A DNA stretch of 64,000 bases, from contig JABAKD010000027.1 of assembly GCA_012845835.1 (NCBI GenBank), forward strand, positions 8,487,364 to 8,551,363, read 5' to 3'. Positions 55,614 through 64,000 of the stretch are shown in pieces; within the stretch, counting starts at the first letter, position 1; every line of letters begins with the position of its first letter. Below the pieces are notes generated by a model. That model searched no databases, was not told the origin of the DNA, and saw only the letters and a list, made by a program, of their open reading frames with translations. The position numbers and the translations under genes are program-made. This DNA comes from Undaria pinnatifida. Lineage: Eukaryota > Sar > Phaeophyceae > Laminariales > Alariaceae.

Positions 55614-56052
55614 TTGCTGCTGCGGCACACAGAACAAGACTTCCAGCGACTGTGGGTTTCAACATAAAGGGGAAATCCTGATTTGTTTTCCGATTTCATC
55701 TCCCATAAGAGTTCGCCTTACCATCTGTGTCACGTTGCCCACAACAACATTTTCTGGGGGCCAAACTATGTCGAAATTCAGTTCTGGAACCACCTCTACC
55801 ACTGCTGTAGTTTTTTTGTACAATAACTCGCAATTCTGCCTTAACCCCAGCATCACATCACCCCAAAGCGCACCACCCTACGATGGGCCCTTTGGTGCTC
55901 TCACCATAGCAGTGTGGCAAAGCGGCAGCAGCTTCGGTGACCTGTGAGCACCGCGACAGTGTCGTTGAAGTTGAAGATGGTTGGATTTTCTCTTTCTCAT
56001 ACTGCTGTGGTAAAGTTTTTTTATACTGCTGTAGCGATGGGCAACCCGTACG
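55614..56052. other. No gene recognised
   Basis: Ordinary sequence between the inverted repeat and a short tandem repeat. No exon-like segment or known repeat family was recognised. Confidence 0.4.
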
Positions 56053-56130
56053 TACGAGAATTTGCTCAAGTTTTATTTTTTGTTTTGAACGATACGTGAA
56101 TTTGCTCAAGTTTTATTTTTTGTTTTGATC
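56053..56130 (+). repeat. Tandem duplication of ~40 bp
   Basis: GAATTTGCTCAAGTTTTATT plus a following TTTTGTTTTGA occurs at about 56059 and again at 56098. Confidence 0.9.
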
Positions 56131-56724
56131 CAGCGCTACTATTGCAACGTATGTACCTGATAGTGTTTTTTGTAAACATTTATTTGTTTTTGAGGCACAC
56201 TTCTGAAGCCGATTACGGCGTCTGTGACTTGAATCCATAAGTCCACCACCCTGGAATACCTACTCTGCCTGTATGCACGAGCGCAAAGTGAATCTTGGGC
56301 GATTTCTTTTGTCTTCACCGATGCGACAGTGGCCGTGATTTTTTCCTAAACTGGCGGCGCAATCGCTGGAAGTTACGTGGCCGCGGTGCACCGGACTCCT
56401 CCTATTCTAGCAAGACACAGGCCAAACTAACAACAGAATAGGTTACATCATGACTTGGTTGAGTTTCCTTGGGCGTGGGGTGTCATTTGGGGCTTCGATG
56501 GGGAGCACAGTGCCAGTGAAAGAGGACAGCGCGCTGGACGACCCACAGGGAATTGTGCGGGACTGTTTTTGACAAAACCCCGGTTCCATAATGTTTGACG
56601 TTATTATAGGTTGTACCGATTTGTTTGCTTTTGTGGGCACAGCAACACAAGTGGTAACTATTGCTGGCTGTGTTGCTAGTAAATTACCGACTACACGTAA
56701 CTGCCATCCCTGATTTTTTTTTTT
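56131..56724. other. No gene recognised
   Basis: No exon-like segment or known repeat family was recognised before the minus-strand SINE that begins near 56725. Confidence 0.4.
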
Positions 56725-57030
56725 CATCAGTGCTTTTACTCTCCAGCTCGACTCGTAAGAGGTTTTCCCCTCAGCAACCTTCTGGACAAGCCGTCGTCAT
56801 TGGTGTCTTCCCTTCTCTCCCCCGGTACTTGTCATTTTTATCGCGCATAGGGCTCAACATTCCCACTTCTTGGTTTTTTATGCTCGTCGATTTGCATCGA
56901 ATTTCGCCAACTCACGTTCTCGCGCTTTCGGCCTGTCGACTTGTTAGAGTCCTTTGCGGGATTCGAACCTACGACCTCAATGTCAATGGTCACGCGACTT
57001 ACTATTGGACCATCGAGGACTCCGGCTAGA
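56725..57030 (-). mobile_element. tRNA-derived SINE, subfamily II, full minus-strand copy
   Basis: On the minus strand, head GTCCTCGATGGTCCAATAGT and B box GGTTCGAATCCCGC are followed by the same body as at 52868 and 53850, ending near CTGGAGAGTAAAAGC. Confidence 0.82.
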
Positions 57031-58170
57031 TAAACGCTGCTGACTGTTGTGTGTGTGTGTGTTTTTTTTGTCCTCCGGCGGATGGCGAAAAATACAGTTT
57101 AAGCTCACTACACTTCCACGTATTTTCATACACGTCGTGTGTCGATTTAACTCATCCATTGCATTCGCAATCCAGCTGGTTTTCAGGCGTGTCCTTTGGT
57201 TCCCGCGATAGCGATAGCGCGAGCTGTCCCTACCGGCGGTCCCCGTTACTATTCCGGCAGCGCAAGCTATAGTTGTATATGGATGCGCGAGTATGTCGAC
57301 CCGACCTGAACCCTGAGGGCCAGGTGCGGTGGAGATAGCCACCCGGAACGGCATCATTCCGGGTAGTGTGGGACCTGCGCAAGCTCACCCACTAAATAAT
57401 CCCCCGGCCATGAGAAAACAGCCTTCTGCCGGACTTGGTCCAGTTAAGGTCCACCCTACCCATTCGGGGGTTGATCCTCGGGATGTGCATACGATACAAT
57501 GTAGATGGTCGTGTGTCGTCTTCACACAGACTGGTCTAAGATGCACATAAAATAGTGTTGGCTTTGGTATTTTGGCGTCAGACTGCGCAGCAAGATGCAC
57601 CCTGCCAAAATGTTACCCCTTTGGACTACGACGTACTAACTGTCTGTCACCCACGTTTTTTGGAGGATAAACTACTTGGAATTAGTGTGCGATTGTATTT
57701 CCGGATGTAATGATAAAGCTAGCTTCCGCTCTGAACTCTTGATTGACCCGTTTGCATGACACGTCGTTATGTCGTACGCGTACTGGCTGTTGCTGTTGTT
57801 CTCAGTTATCAGTTCTCAAGCACGAGCCAGGCTTTCAATCCGAAATCACGTATACATATGTACGTATTCATGGTACTGGAAATACTACTTTTGCGTATAC
57901 AGCGGTTTCGTGCTCGGTACGGTACTCCCTTGTGATTGTACAAATGTCGCAAGCAGTGGTCCCCATCCCCCGAGGAAACAGAACAGATCAAGAAGGAACG
58001 GACAAGGGAGGGGGGAAGGAGGAGAGAGGGAGAGATGGAGGGAGAGAAGGATGGAAGAAGGGAGGTCACAAGGGAGGGAGGTACAGAAACAAGAGACAGA
58101 CCAGACCGTAGAAATATCTAAAGTAGTCGTACCAGACAGATGGACAGATAGAGGAGCAGGCTCATCTTAG
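57031..58170. other. No gene recognised; purine tract
   Basis: 57050-57062 is a short GT run and 58005-58090 is a GGGA/GAGA purine tract. No exon-like segment is identified. Confidence 0.45.
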
Positions 58171-58516
58171 TGATGATGAGCCGTTTTGATGTTACTACGT
58201 GGATCATACGTCCCTCCCCCTCCCTAGCCACCGAGCGATACCCATTCCTACTCTCTTTACTTTGCGCTCTGGGCTCGATCTCTCCCGATTTACAAGCCTG
58301 CGCCTTTGTACTTGTGTACATATATATGTACGTACTTTTTTTACCAACCTGCCTTCGGCCTGCCCCGTCCTTGGGGTGGGCCGAGGAAGCCCGCGAGGAC
58401 CTGCAGCGGTCTAGCGGCAGTCACACGGGCATCGAGCCTCGGGCTGGGTAGAGAGGGAACCTTGCGCGGTCTGGCTAGTGAACTGCTCACTCTAAGGACC
58501 GCGTGGGGTGGTGGTG

Positions 58517-58849
58517 ATGGGTTTTCTTTTTAACCCCGACGCCGAGGAGTTCATCCCCGGGGCAGGACGGGTACATCACCACAGCAGAGAGCGCAGCGTG
58601 GGCAGCTTGGGGAGTGGAGAGGCTGGCCACCGCGTGGGTACGCATGCACGACAGGAAGGATGGGAGTGTCGGCGTTGGCTGGGACGGCTGCACCCAGCCA
58701 GCGGAAACCAAGGCGCGAACCGGGCTACGAAACGGAGAGCCACAATCATCACATTAATAGAGAGAAAAAAAGAAACAACAGAAACAGAAACGGAGGAGGG
58801 GACGAGCCTCTCGTCGGCTGGCCGAGAAAGCAGCACGCGAGACTCGTAA
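58517..58849 (+). CDS. LINE small ORF1 with PAM2-like motif
   Basis: A 110-codon ORF from ATG 58517, open in frame from 58496, with MGFLFNPDAEEFIPGAGRV at its N-terminus. NPDAEEFIP fits the core of the PAM2 motif, which binds the MLLE domain of poly(A)-binding protein. The usual Leu before Asn is Phe here. The remainder is basic and Ser/Thr-rich with no recognised domain. Its 3' end overlaps the reading frame of ORF2, which is open from 58761. ORF2 is in the +1 frame relative to ORF1, so translation of ORF2 may use frameshifting or reinitiation, or one base may have been lost. That this ORF is translated is inferred. Confidence 0.4.
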   Translation: MGFLFNPDAEEFIPGAGRVHHHSRERSVGSLGSGEAGHRVGTHARQEGWECRRWLGRLHPASGNQGANRATKRRATIITLIERKKETTETETEEGTSLSSAGRESSTRDS

Positions 58850-58868
58850 GAGACGGAAGGCGGCACTT

Positions 58869-61800
58869 GTGGCGGTAGCGACCTACAACGTGCGTACCCT
58901 GGCCGTAAAGGGGAAGAACGGGTATGGGCATGACGAGCGTGTACTGGCGAAAGGCCAGCAACTCGGCTGTGACTTCATTGGCCTGCAGGAAACTCGACGG
59001 CCCGGCAACACGAGATTCAGTGCAGCTGGATACCAAGTTTTTTGCTCAGGTCAGGAAAAAACAGCAGCGAGGCAAGGGCTGTACGGAGTAGGTCTAGCAG
59101 TTAAGGACTCAATATGCCGTAAGTCTAGGTTCACCCAGCAGTTCATTGACGAACGGCTTATGTCTATGCGCTTTGAGTTGGATGGTCGATGCGATGCTGT
59201 TAATTTCGTCGTTGCGTACGCCCCAACTGATTGTACCAAAGACACCAAGCTGAAAGGTATTTTCTGGCAAAAGCTGGAGGACCTGGTTGAACAGATCCCC
59301 ACTAAAGAGTGTTTGTTTGTACTGATGGATGCTAACGCGCGAACTGGGCAGAGGATGGAAGGGTGCGGTGATGATGAAAGTAGGGTGCTTGGAGCATACG
59401 GACGAGATGCTCGTAGCGATAATGGCAAACGACTTTTGTCGTTCGCTACCAATTGCAAGCTAGCTCTCACCAACACATTTTTCAGCACGCGCAAGGGTGG
59501 GATATCGCATACGTACAACGGCACCAGCCCGAATGACCGTAAGAGGATAGACTACATCCTAACCCGCCAAGCCCATCGACCTAGAGTACATGATGTTAAA
59601 GTCATCCCACAGCCTCCGCCACCAGCTAAGGCCGATTCAGACCACAACATTGTGTACATCAAGGTCCGACTTAGTGGTCACTTTTCGTCCAACAGAAAAA
59701 TGCTGAAACCCCCAAAACGCCGAGAATTCGACAGGCAGCTTTTTTTATCCGACGGAAAGCGTCGCCAACGAGTAATCGCGAGGGTTGTTTCCACTCTCAA
59801 CCAACCTATCCAGCCCCGTAACACGTCTGGCATGGTTGAGTTTTTCACCACGACTATCATCGATGCTGTAGAGAAAGAGGTGCCACCTCCACCACGTCGC
59901 CACCGCCGGCATGGTTGGTGCGAGCCTGCCGAAACTTCGGCCGCTTTCAGAGTAGCATGGACAGCGAGGGAGGATGCGAGACAGTTCTTGCGTGCCAACC
60001 CCCGAGATAGTGTAGCGTGGAAGAAATTGAGATCTGCGTGTGCGAATCTGCAGGAAGTGGTTGCCGCAGGAGTACAAGCGTACTTTGAAGAGTACCTCGC
60101 CGAAACCGAGAGACTCCTAGCGAGTAACGATCAACGAGGGTTCTACAAGCACCTGAAGAGTACGGTGGGATTGCAAGGTACAAAAGCGAGGAGCGAGCAG
60201 TTTATTATGGACGAGGATGGCACGTTGTTGCGGGATCAAGCGCGAATTCGTGAACGATGGGCGGGGCACTACCACAAACTCTTGAACACGAAATCGCTGA
60301 AACTCGATCCCACGATCATCGACCTCTTGCCACCGCGACCGCTTAAACTATCGCTTGGAGATGAACCATCCATGGACGAGATGACGGATGCGATTAAGGG
60401 CATGTCAAATTGGAAAGCCGTTGGACCAGACGGTCTCCCGGTCGAACTACTAAAACTTGACCACCCCGCTTTCGTCCAGTGTTTTCACAATATCCTTGTC
60501 AACGTGTGGGTAACGGGCGAAGTCCCCCAGCAATGGAAAGATGCTATCATCAAGACCCTTCACAAAAAAAAGGATCGAACTGATTGCAACAATTACAGAG
60601 GGATCTCGCTTGTTGCCCACGCAGGCAAAATATTGTTGAAAATCGTTGCGTCCCGCCTTAGCAACTACTGCGAGGCCGAGGAAATACTTCCTGAAGAACA
60701 GTGCGGCTTCCGTCCCGCACGGTCGACGGTCGACATGCTGTTTGTCGTGCGCCGGTTGCAAGAGCTCGGACGACAGAGGAAAATCCCCCTGTACATGTGC
60801 TTCATCGATCTGCAGAAAGCGTACGACTCTGTCGACCGGGAACTGTTGTGGGAGGTACTTACACGCCTTGGCGTACCAACCAAGATGCTTACAGTTATCC
60901 GCAACTTCCACGAAGGCATGCGGGCTCGCGTGCGTGCGGATGACGGCGAGCACTCGGATTGGTTTAATGTCACCCAGGGGCTGCGGCAAGGCTGCGTGCT
61001 ATCACCGTTACTGTTCAACGTGTTCTTCGCTGCTGCGATACACGTCGTGCTGGTACGCTTCAGCAAAGACGAAAGCATCGTAAGGGATTTGGTTCACCTC
61101 GAAGAGGGCAGTGCAGTCGGAAAAGAGGAACCGTTGGCATGCGTGCAAAGGGCTGTGTGGGGCATGTTGTACGCAGATGACGCAGGAATTGTTTCGAAGT
61201 CGGCGGAAGGCCTTGCTAAAATGATGACAGTCATCGTGACTGTCTTCGAAGCAGCAGGCCTCACGGTATCGGAAAAGAAGACAGAGACGATGCTGCTACG
61301 AACACCGGACCAGACATCCCTCGCCCCACCGCTCGCGATCGAAGCATCAGGCCAGAGGTATAAACAGACGACCCAGTTTTTATACCTAGGCGGCATTATC
61401 CACGAAAGCGCTGACCTTTCGCTCGAAATCGAACGACGGATCCGTCTCATGCGGGCATGCCTCAAACGGTTTGGCCCGGAATTGTATGACAGGACGACCG
61501 CCCCGCTTAGTCTGAAAGTCCGCATGCTGAAGGCCGAGGTCATTGAGACCCTGCTGTACGGGTGTGTGACGTGGACCCTCAATGCGGACCACTTCGCCAA
61601 GCTCCGATCAGCCCACCACGAAGTCCTTTTGCGAGTCATTGGCTTCCAGCGCCGATTACGCACCGACCACACCACCCTCTCGTACGCGAAGGCCCTCAGG
61701 ATGACACGATGCGAGAGCATCGAAACGACCATCCGTAAACGGCGGCTCTTCTTTGCCGGGGCCCTGGTGCGACAACACAAGGGGCGACTGCCCCGTCGGT

Positions 61801-62249
61801 TGATGTTCGGGACGATCGCTGGTGGGGAGAACCCGAAACCAGGCGGACAACTTAAGACTTGGCCTAGAGCCATAGCTGAGGACCTTAGGGTGTTCAAAGC
61901 CAACGAGGGATCAACGGAACACTCCCCCTTAGTTTTTGGAGTTGGGACCGCGCTGTGGCCCACTGCAGCAAAAAAGGTGGGCAAGTGGTACCGGGGGGTC
62001 CTCGAAGCAGCTGAACGGTTCATGGGCAGGTGGCACGAGGATGAGGCAAAGCTGAGTAGACAGCGCCGCGCATCCGCCGTGGGTGGTGTCGAAGGGAACG
62101 GGGGGAGGGGGGGCAGCAGGAGGGGTAGAAGGAACACCGCCCAAGGGTATGGGGGCAGGGGGGGGGACAGGAGGAGTAGAAGGGAAACCGCGGTAGATGA
62201 AAGTAGGAAGGAGACCGCAGACAGGGTAGCAAGGTACCAGGCCGACTAG
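58869..62249 (+). CDS. LINE endonuclease-reverse transcriptase
   Basis: 1,126 codons without a stop. The N-terminal ~270 residues are an apurinic-type endonuclease/phosphatase fold: ATYNVRTL, IGLQETRR, VAYAPTD, LMDANAR and SDHNIVYIKV. The reverse transcriptase follows: WKAVGPDGLPVELL, LHKKKDRTDCNNYRGISLV, EEQCGFRPARSTVD, CFIDLQKAYDSVD, GLRQGCVLSPLLFN, the catalytic YADD (about residue 767), LTVSEKKTETML and FLYLGGII. The C-terminal third contains LLYGCVTWTL and ends in a Gly/Arg-rich tail. The catalytic residues look intact. No in-frame ATG precedes the endonuclease: the frame opens at 58761 and the first Met of the conserved part is a GTG at 58869. The true start is therefore unknown. It nicks target DNA and copies element RNA. 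Confidence 0.93.
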   Translation: MAVATYNVRTLAVKGKNGYGHDERVLAKGQQLGCDFIGLQETRRPGNTRFSAAGYQVFCSGQEKTAARQGLYGVGLAVKDSICRKSRFTQQFIDERLMSMRFELDGRCDAVNFVVAYAPTDCTKDTKLKGIFWQKLEDLVEQIPTKECLFVLMDANARTGQRMEGCGDDESRVLGAYGRDARSDNGKRLLSFATNCKLALTNTFFSTRKGGISHTYNGTSPNDRKRIDYILTRQAHRPRVHDVKVIPQPPPPAKADSDHNIVYIKVRLSGHFSSNRKMLKPPKRREFDRQLFLSDGKRRQRVIARVVSTLNQPIQPRNTSGMVEFFTTTIIDAVEKEVPPPPRRHRRHGWCEPAETSAAFRVAWTAREDARQFLRANPRDSVAWKKLRSACANLQEVVAAGVQAYFEEYLAETERLLASNDQRGFYKHLKSTVGLQGTKARSEQFIMDEDGTLLRDQARIRERWAGHYHKLLNTKSLKLDPTIIDLLPPRPLKLSLGDEPSMDEMTDAIKGMSNWKAVGPDGLPVELLKLDHPAFVQCFHNILVNVWVTGEVPQQWKDAIIKTLHKKKDRTDCNNYRGISLVAHAGKILLKIVASRLSNYCEAEEILPEEQCGFRPARSTVDMLFVVRRLQELGRQRKIPLYMCFIDLQKAYDSVDRELLWEVLTRLGVPTKMLTVIRNFHEGMRARVRADDGEHSDWFNVTQGLRQGCVLSPLLFNVFFAAAIHVVLVRFSKDESIVRDLVHLEEGSAVGKEEPLACVQRAVWGMLYADDAGIVSKSAEGLAKMMTVIVTVFEAAGLTVSEKKTETMLLRTPDQTSLAPPLAIEASGQRYKQTTQFLYLGGIIHESADLSLEIERRIRLMRACLKRFGPELYDRTTAPLSLKVRMLKAEVIETLLYGCVTWTLNADHFAKLRSAHHEVLLRVIGFQRRLRTDHTTLSYAKALRMTRCESIETTIRKRRLFFAGALVRQHKGRLPRRLMFGTIAGGENPKPGGQLKTWPRAIAEDLRVFKANEGSTEHSPLVFGVGTALWPTAAKKVGKWYRGVLEAAERFMGRWHEDEAKLSRQRRASAVGGVEGNGGRGGSRRGRRNTAQGYGGRGGDRRSRRETAVDESRKETADRVARYQAD

Positions 62250-62655
62250 TAGGTGGAACCTTTCTATCTATGCCACTCGTACCGCCAACTGCTGCGGCTG
62301 CTCGGAATGTGATGTCTTGGTACTTTGATTTTTCCGTGAATTTATTCTATTTTATTTTATTTTATTTTTTTTCTTTCCCCTTCTTATCCTTATGAAGGGA
62401 GTCTTGCATGGTGGGTAGGTGACGAGCCTGTTTTATTTGGCCCTCCCAGTCTTCCTTCTTCTACTTGTTTCTTTTTTCCGGGGTATTTTTTCTCTTTCCC
62501 TTTCTTTCCCCCTTGCATGTCCATTTTGGCTCATGCTCGGGGTATGTTTCTATCTCCCGTGCTTTGGCTCCCCTTTTTATTTATTTATTTATTTATTTTG
62601 TCTTGGTTTCTTTCGTTGTTTCTCTCTTTTACAAGGTATTTTGGTTTAATGAGAA

Positions 62656-63150
62656 GAACACAAAGGGGGGAGGGGGGGAAACAGGAGGAGTAGAAGGAAA
62701 GCCGTCCAAGGGAATGGGGGCAGGGGGGGCAACAGGAGGAATAGAAGGGAGACCGCGGTGGACGAAGGCAGGAAGGAGATGGCAGACAGGGTAGCAAGGT
62801 ACCAGGCCGACTAGTAGGTACATAGCACTTTTCGTCTTTCTCTGGGGTATTTTTTTCCCCTTTGTTCCCTCCTTGCGTGTCCAGGTTTTTGGCTCGTGTT
62901 CGGATTATCTTATTTTGGTTTTACTTTACTTTATTTTATTTCATTTTATTATGTTTCTTTTCCGAGCTTTGGCTCTCCTTTGCGGTTGGGTTGTTTCTTC
63001 GATTTCCCCTTCATTTTGTTTGTTTCATTTTTTTTGTTTTATTTTTATCTTTGTTTTTATTTGTTTTCTTATTTTGTTTTTTGTTTTTTGTTTTTGTTTT
63101 TGTTTTTGTTTTTGTTTTTGTTTATTTCGTATTTCTCTCTTCCAATGTAT
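62656..63150 (+). mobile_element. 5'-truncated second copy of the LINE 3' end
   Basis: 62662-62819 repeats 62093-62255 of the full element (GGGGGCAGGGGGG, GGAGACCGC, GACAGGGTAGCAAGGTACC, GGCCGACTAGTAGG). The same 3' UTR words follow (CTGGGGTATTTTTT, TCCTTGCGTGTCC, GCTTTGGCTC). It ends in a TTTTTG microsatellite. Protein frame is partly kept. Confidence 0.85.
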
Positions 63151-63219
63151 TTCTGTTGCTGACGTATGTATGTTGTGCCTGTCGTACCCAGTACTAGGGC
63201 ATGACATTGCGTTGTCGAA

Positions 63220-63365
63220 TGCATTACGATGCATTATCTCTGTGTCGTGGCTTGTGACCACAGAGCTGATCTTTCTAGGGTGAAGAATCAGTACGGACAC
63301 TGGGTGTGCTGGATGTCGACGAGTAGAAGAACGGTCTAATGTGAAGAACACACACACACACACAC
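63220..63365 (+). repeat. Family G repeat, copy 2, with AC run
   Basis: CTTGTGACCACAGAGCTGAT, CAGTACGGACACTGGGTGTG and GTGAAGAACACACACACACA. Copy 1 is at 39760. Confidence 0.75.
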
Positions 63366-63507
63366 TTCGAAGTATACACATACCAGGTACAATACATGGC
63401 GTACATTTGTAGTTATCACAAGTGGTCGCCCCCGCCCCAGACATCCGAACAGGAAGGAGACACGATAAGCGTTTTTTTTTTTAAATGTAATTCTTATGGG
63501 AGGAACG

Positions 63508-63640
63508 TGATGAGCGCCCAAATGTTGGAGGTATCTCTATTAGGAGTCGGAACGGTGCTCCGTCTCGAAAAGGGATTCGCGGTCAATGGTCACACGACTA
63601 AGGCAAGCATCTAAAAAGCAGTACGCCCTCCCCCCCCCCA
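63508..63640 (-). repeat. Family B repeat, full-length copy, C-run end
   Basis: GAGCGCCCAAATGTTGGAGG, CTATTAGGAGTCGGAACGG, GTGCTCCGTCTCGAAAAGGG, GTCAATGGTCACACGACT, ending AGTACGCCCTCCCCCCCCCC. Confidence 0.85.
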
Positions 63641-64000
63641 AGTCACTCCGTCACCTCCCTGCCGAGACCCGAGAACGAGAGGCACCAAAACATTCAACAA
63701 TCCATTTCCAACGCCTACAATTTTCTCACTGTAACTCCAAGTGTTTTTCGCCTATGTCGGGACTGCGGCGCTAAAAGGGTTAACAACGCCCAGTAGTACC
63801 GATTCTCGTGACGGCCCGAGTCTTTCCGTTCTGTGATCCTCGGTTCACAGCAGTTGGTTGCGGTCAGAATGTGGTGTCCGTGGTCTCCCTCCATCGCCAT
63901 CGCCGCCCATTGTTGATCGGAATATTTGGTTTCTCCAGGCGTGAGTAGTGAGACGTATGCACCGGCCTGGACCTGGCACATCGTAGACTGACTCCCGATT
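63641..64000. other. No gene recognised
   Basis: The last 360 bp hold only short ORFs, none domain-bearing. An exon of a neighbouring gene cannot be excluded. Confidence 0.35.

Larger units (their letters stand above)
58350..62655 (+). mobile_element. Non-LTR retrotransposon (LINE), near-complete
   Basis: GC-rich leader, small ORF1 (58517-58849), an endonuclease plus reverse transcriptase ORF (58869-62249) and a 3' UTR rich in T and TTTA repeats, ending near 62655. No RNase H domain and no LTRs are seen. The left boundary is a guess. The intact long ORF implies a young copy. Confidence 0.85.

Noticed and set aside
61094-62137. 347-codon minus-strand ORF
   Set aside because: Antisense shadow of the LINE reverse transcriptase C-terminus.

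Overview
The window is nuclear DNA from a eukaryote with large, repeat-filled introns, most likely a stramenopile and probably a brown alga. The reasons are GT-AG introns of about 0.3-8 kb, Ser/Gly/Gln-rich proteins, many tRNA-derived SINEs and MITE-like repeats, and TTAGGG-like tracts. No bacterial operon, rRNA gene or convincing functional tRNA gene was seen. The lineage is an inference.

Five genes were assembled by hand from exons whose reading frames stay in phase across GT-AG junctions. (1) + strand, 846-8544: a CaMKK-type protein kinase whose 5' exon(s) lie upstream of the window. (2) - strand, 15921-16516: a small Lys/Gly-rich basic protein of two exons. (3) - strand, 18247-22962: a 661-aa disordered protein rich in RPxSA motifs, with a poly-Gln tract. 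(4) + strand, 23803-30933: an SDS22-type leucine-rich-repeat protein with a long low-complexity tail, head-to-head with gene 3. (5) - strand, 32526-51188: a complete 388-aa NADPH-thioredoxin reductase with a probable mitochondrial presequence, 7 short exons spread over 18.7 kb. Its introns host much of the repeat content, including a 1.85-kb DNA transposon that carries its own AT-hook protein gene.

The right end (58.5-63.2 kb) is a non-LTR retrotransposon. It has an intact endonuclease plus reverse transcriptase ORF, a small upstream ORF with a PAM2-like motif, and a second copy of its 3' end directly behind it.

The rest is repeat landscape. It includes a tRNA-derived SINE family in two subfamilies (7 copies), a MITE family with ends in CGGACAGATCA (5 copies), short elements that end in AAATGAGTAC followed by a C-run (more than 12 copies), CGGGTC-rich elements (4 copies), a 130-bp tandem repeat, a GAGCTGACGCG-containing array, long GAT and GTCGTT tracts, and a 9-bp word, TACCAGGTA, that is strongly over-represented. 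Genes 3 and 4 may be flagellar, genes 1 and 5 are signalling and redox housekeeping genes; no shared pathway is evident.
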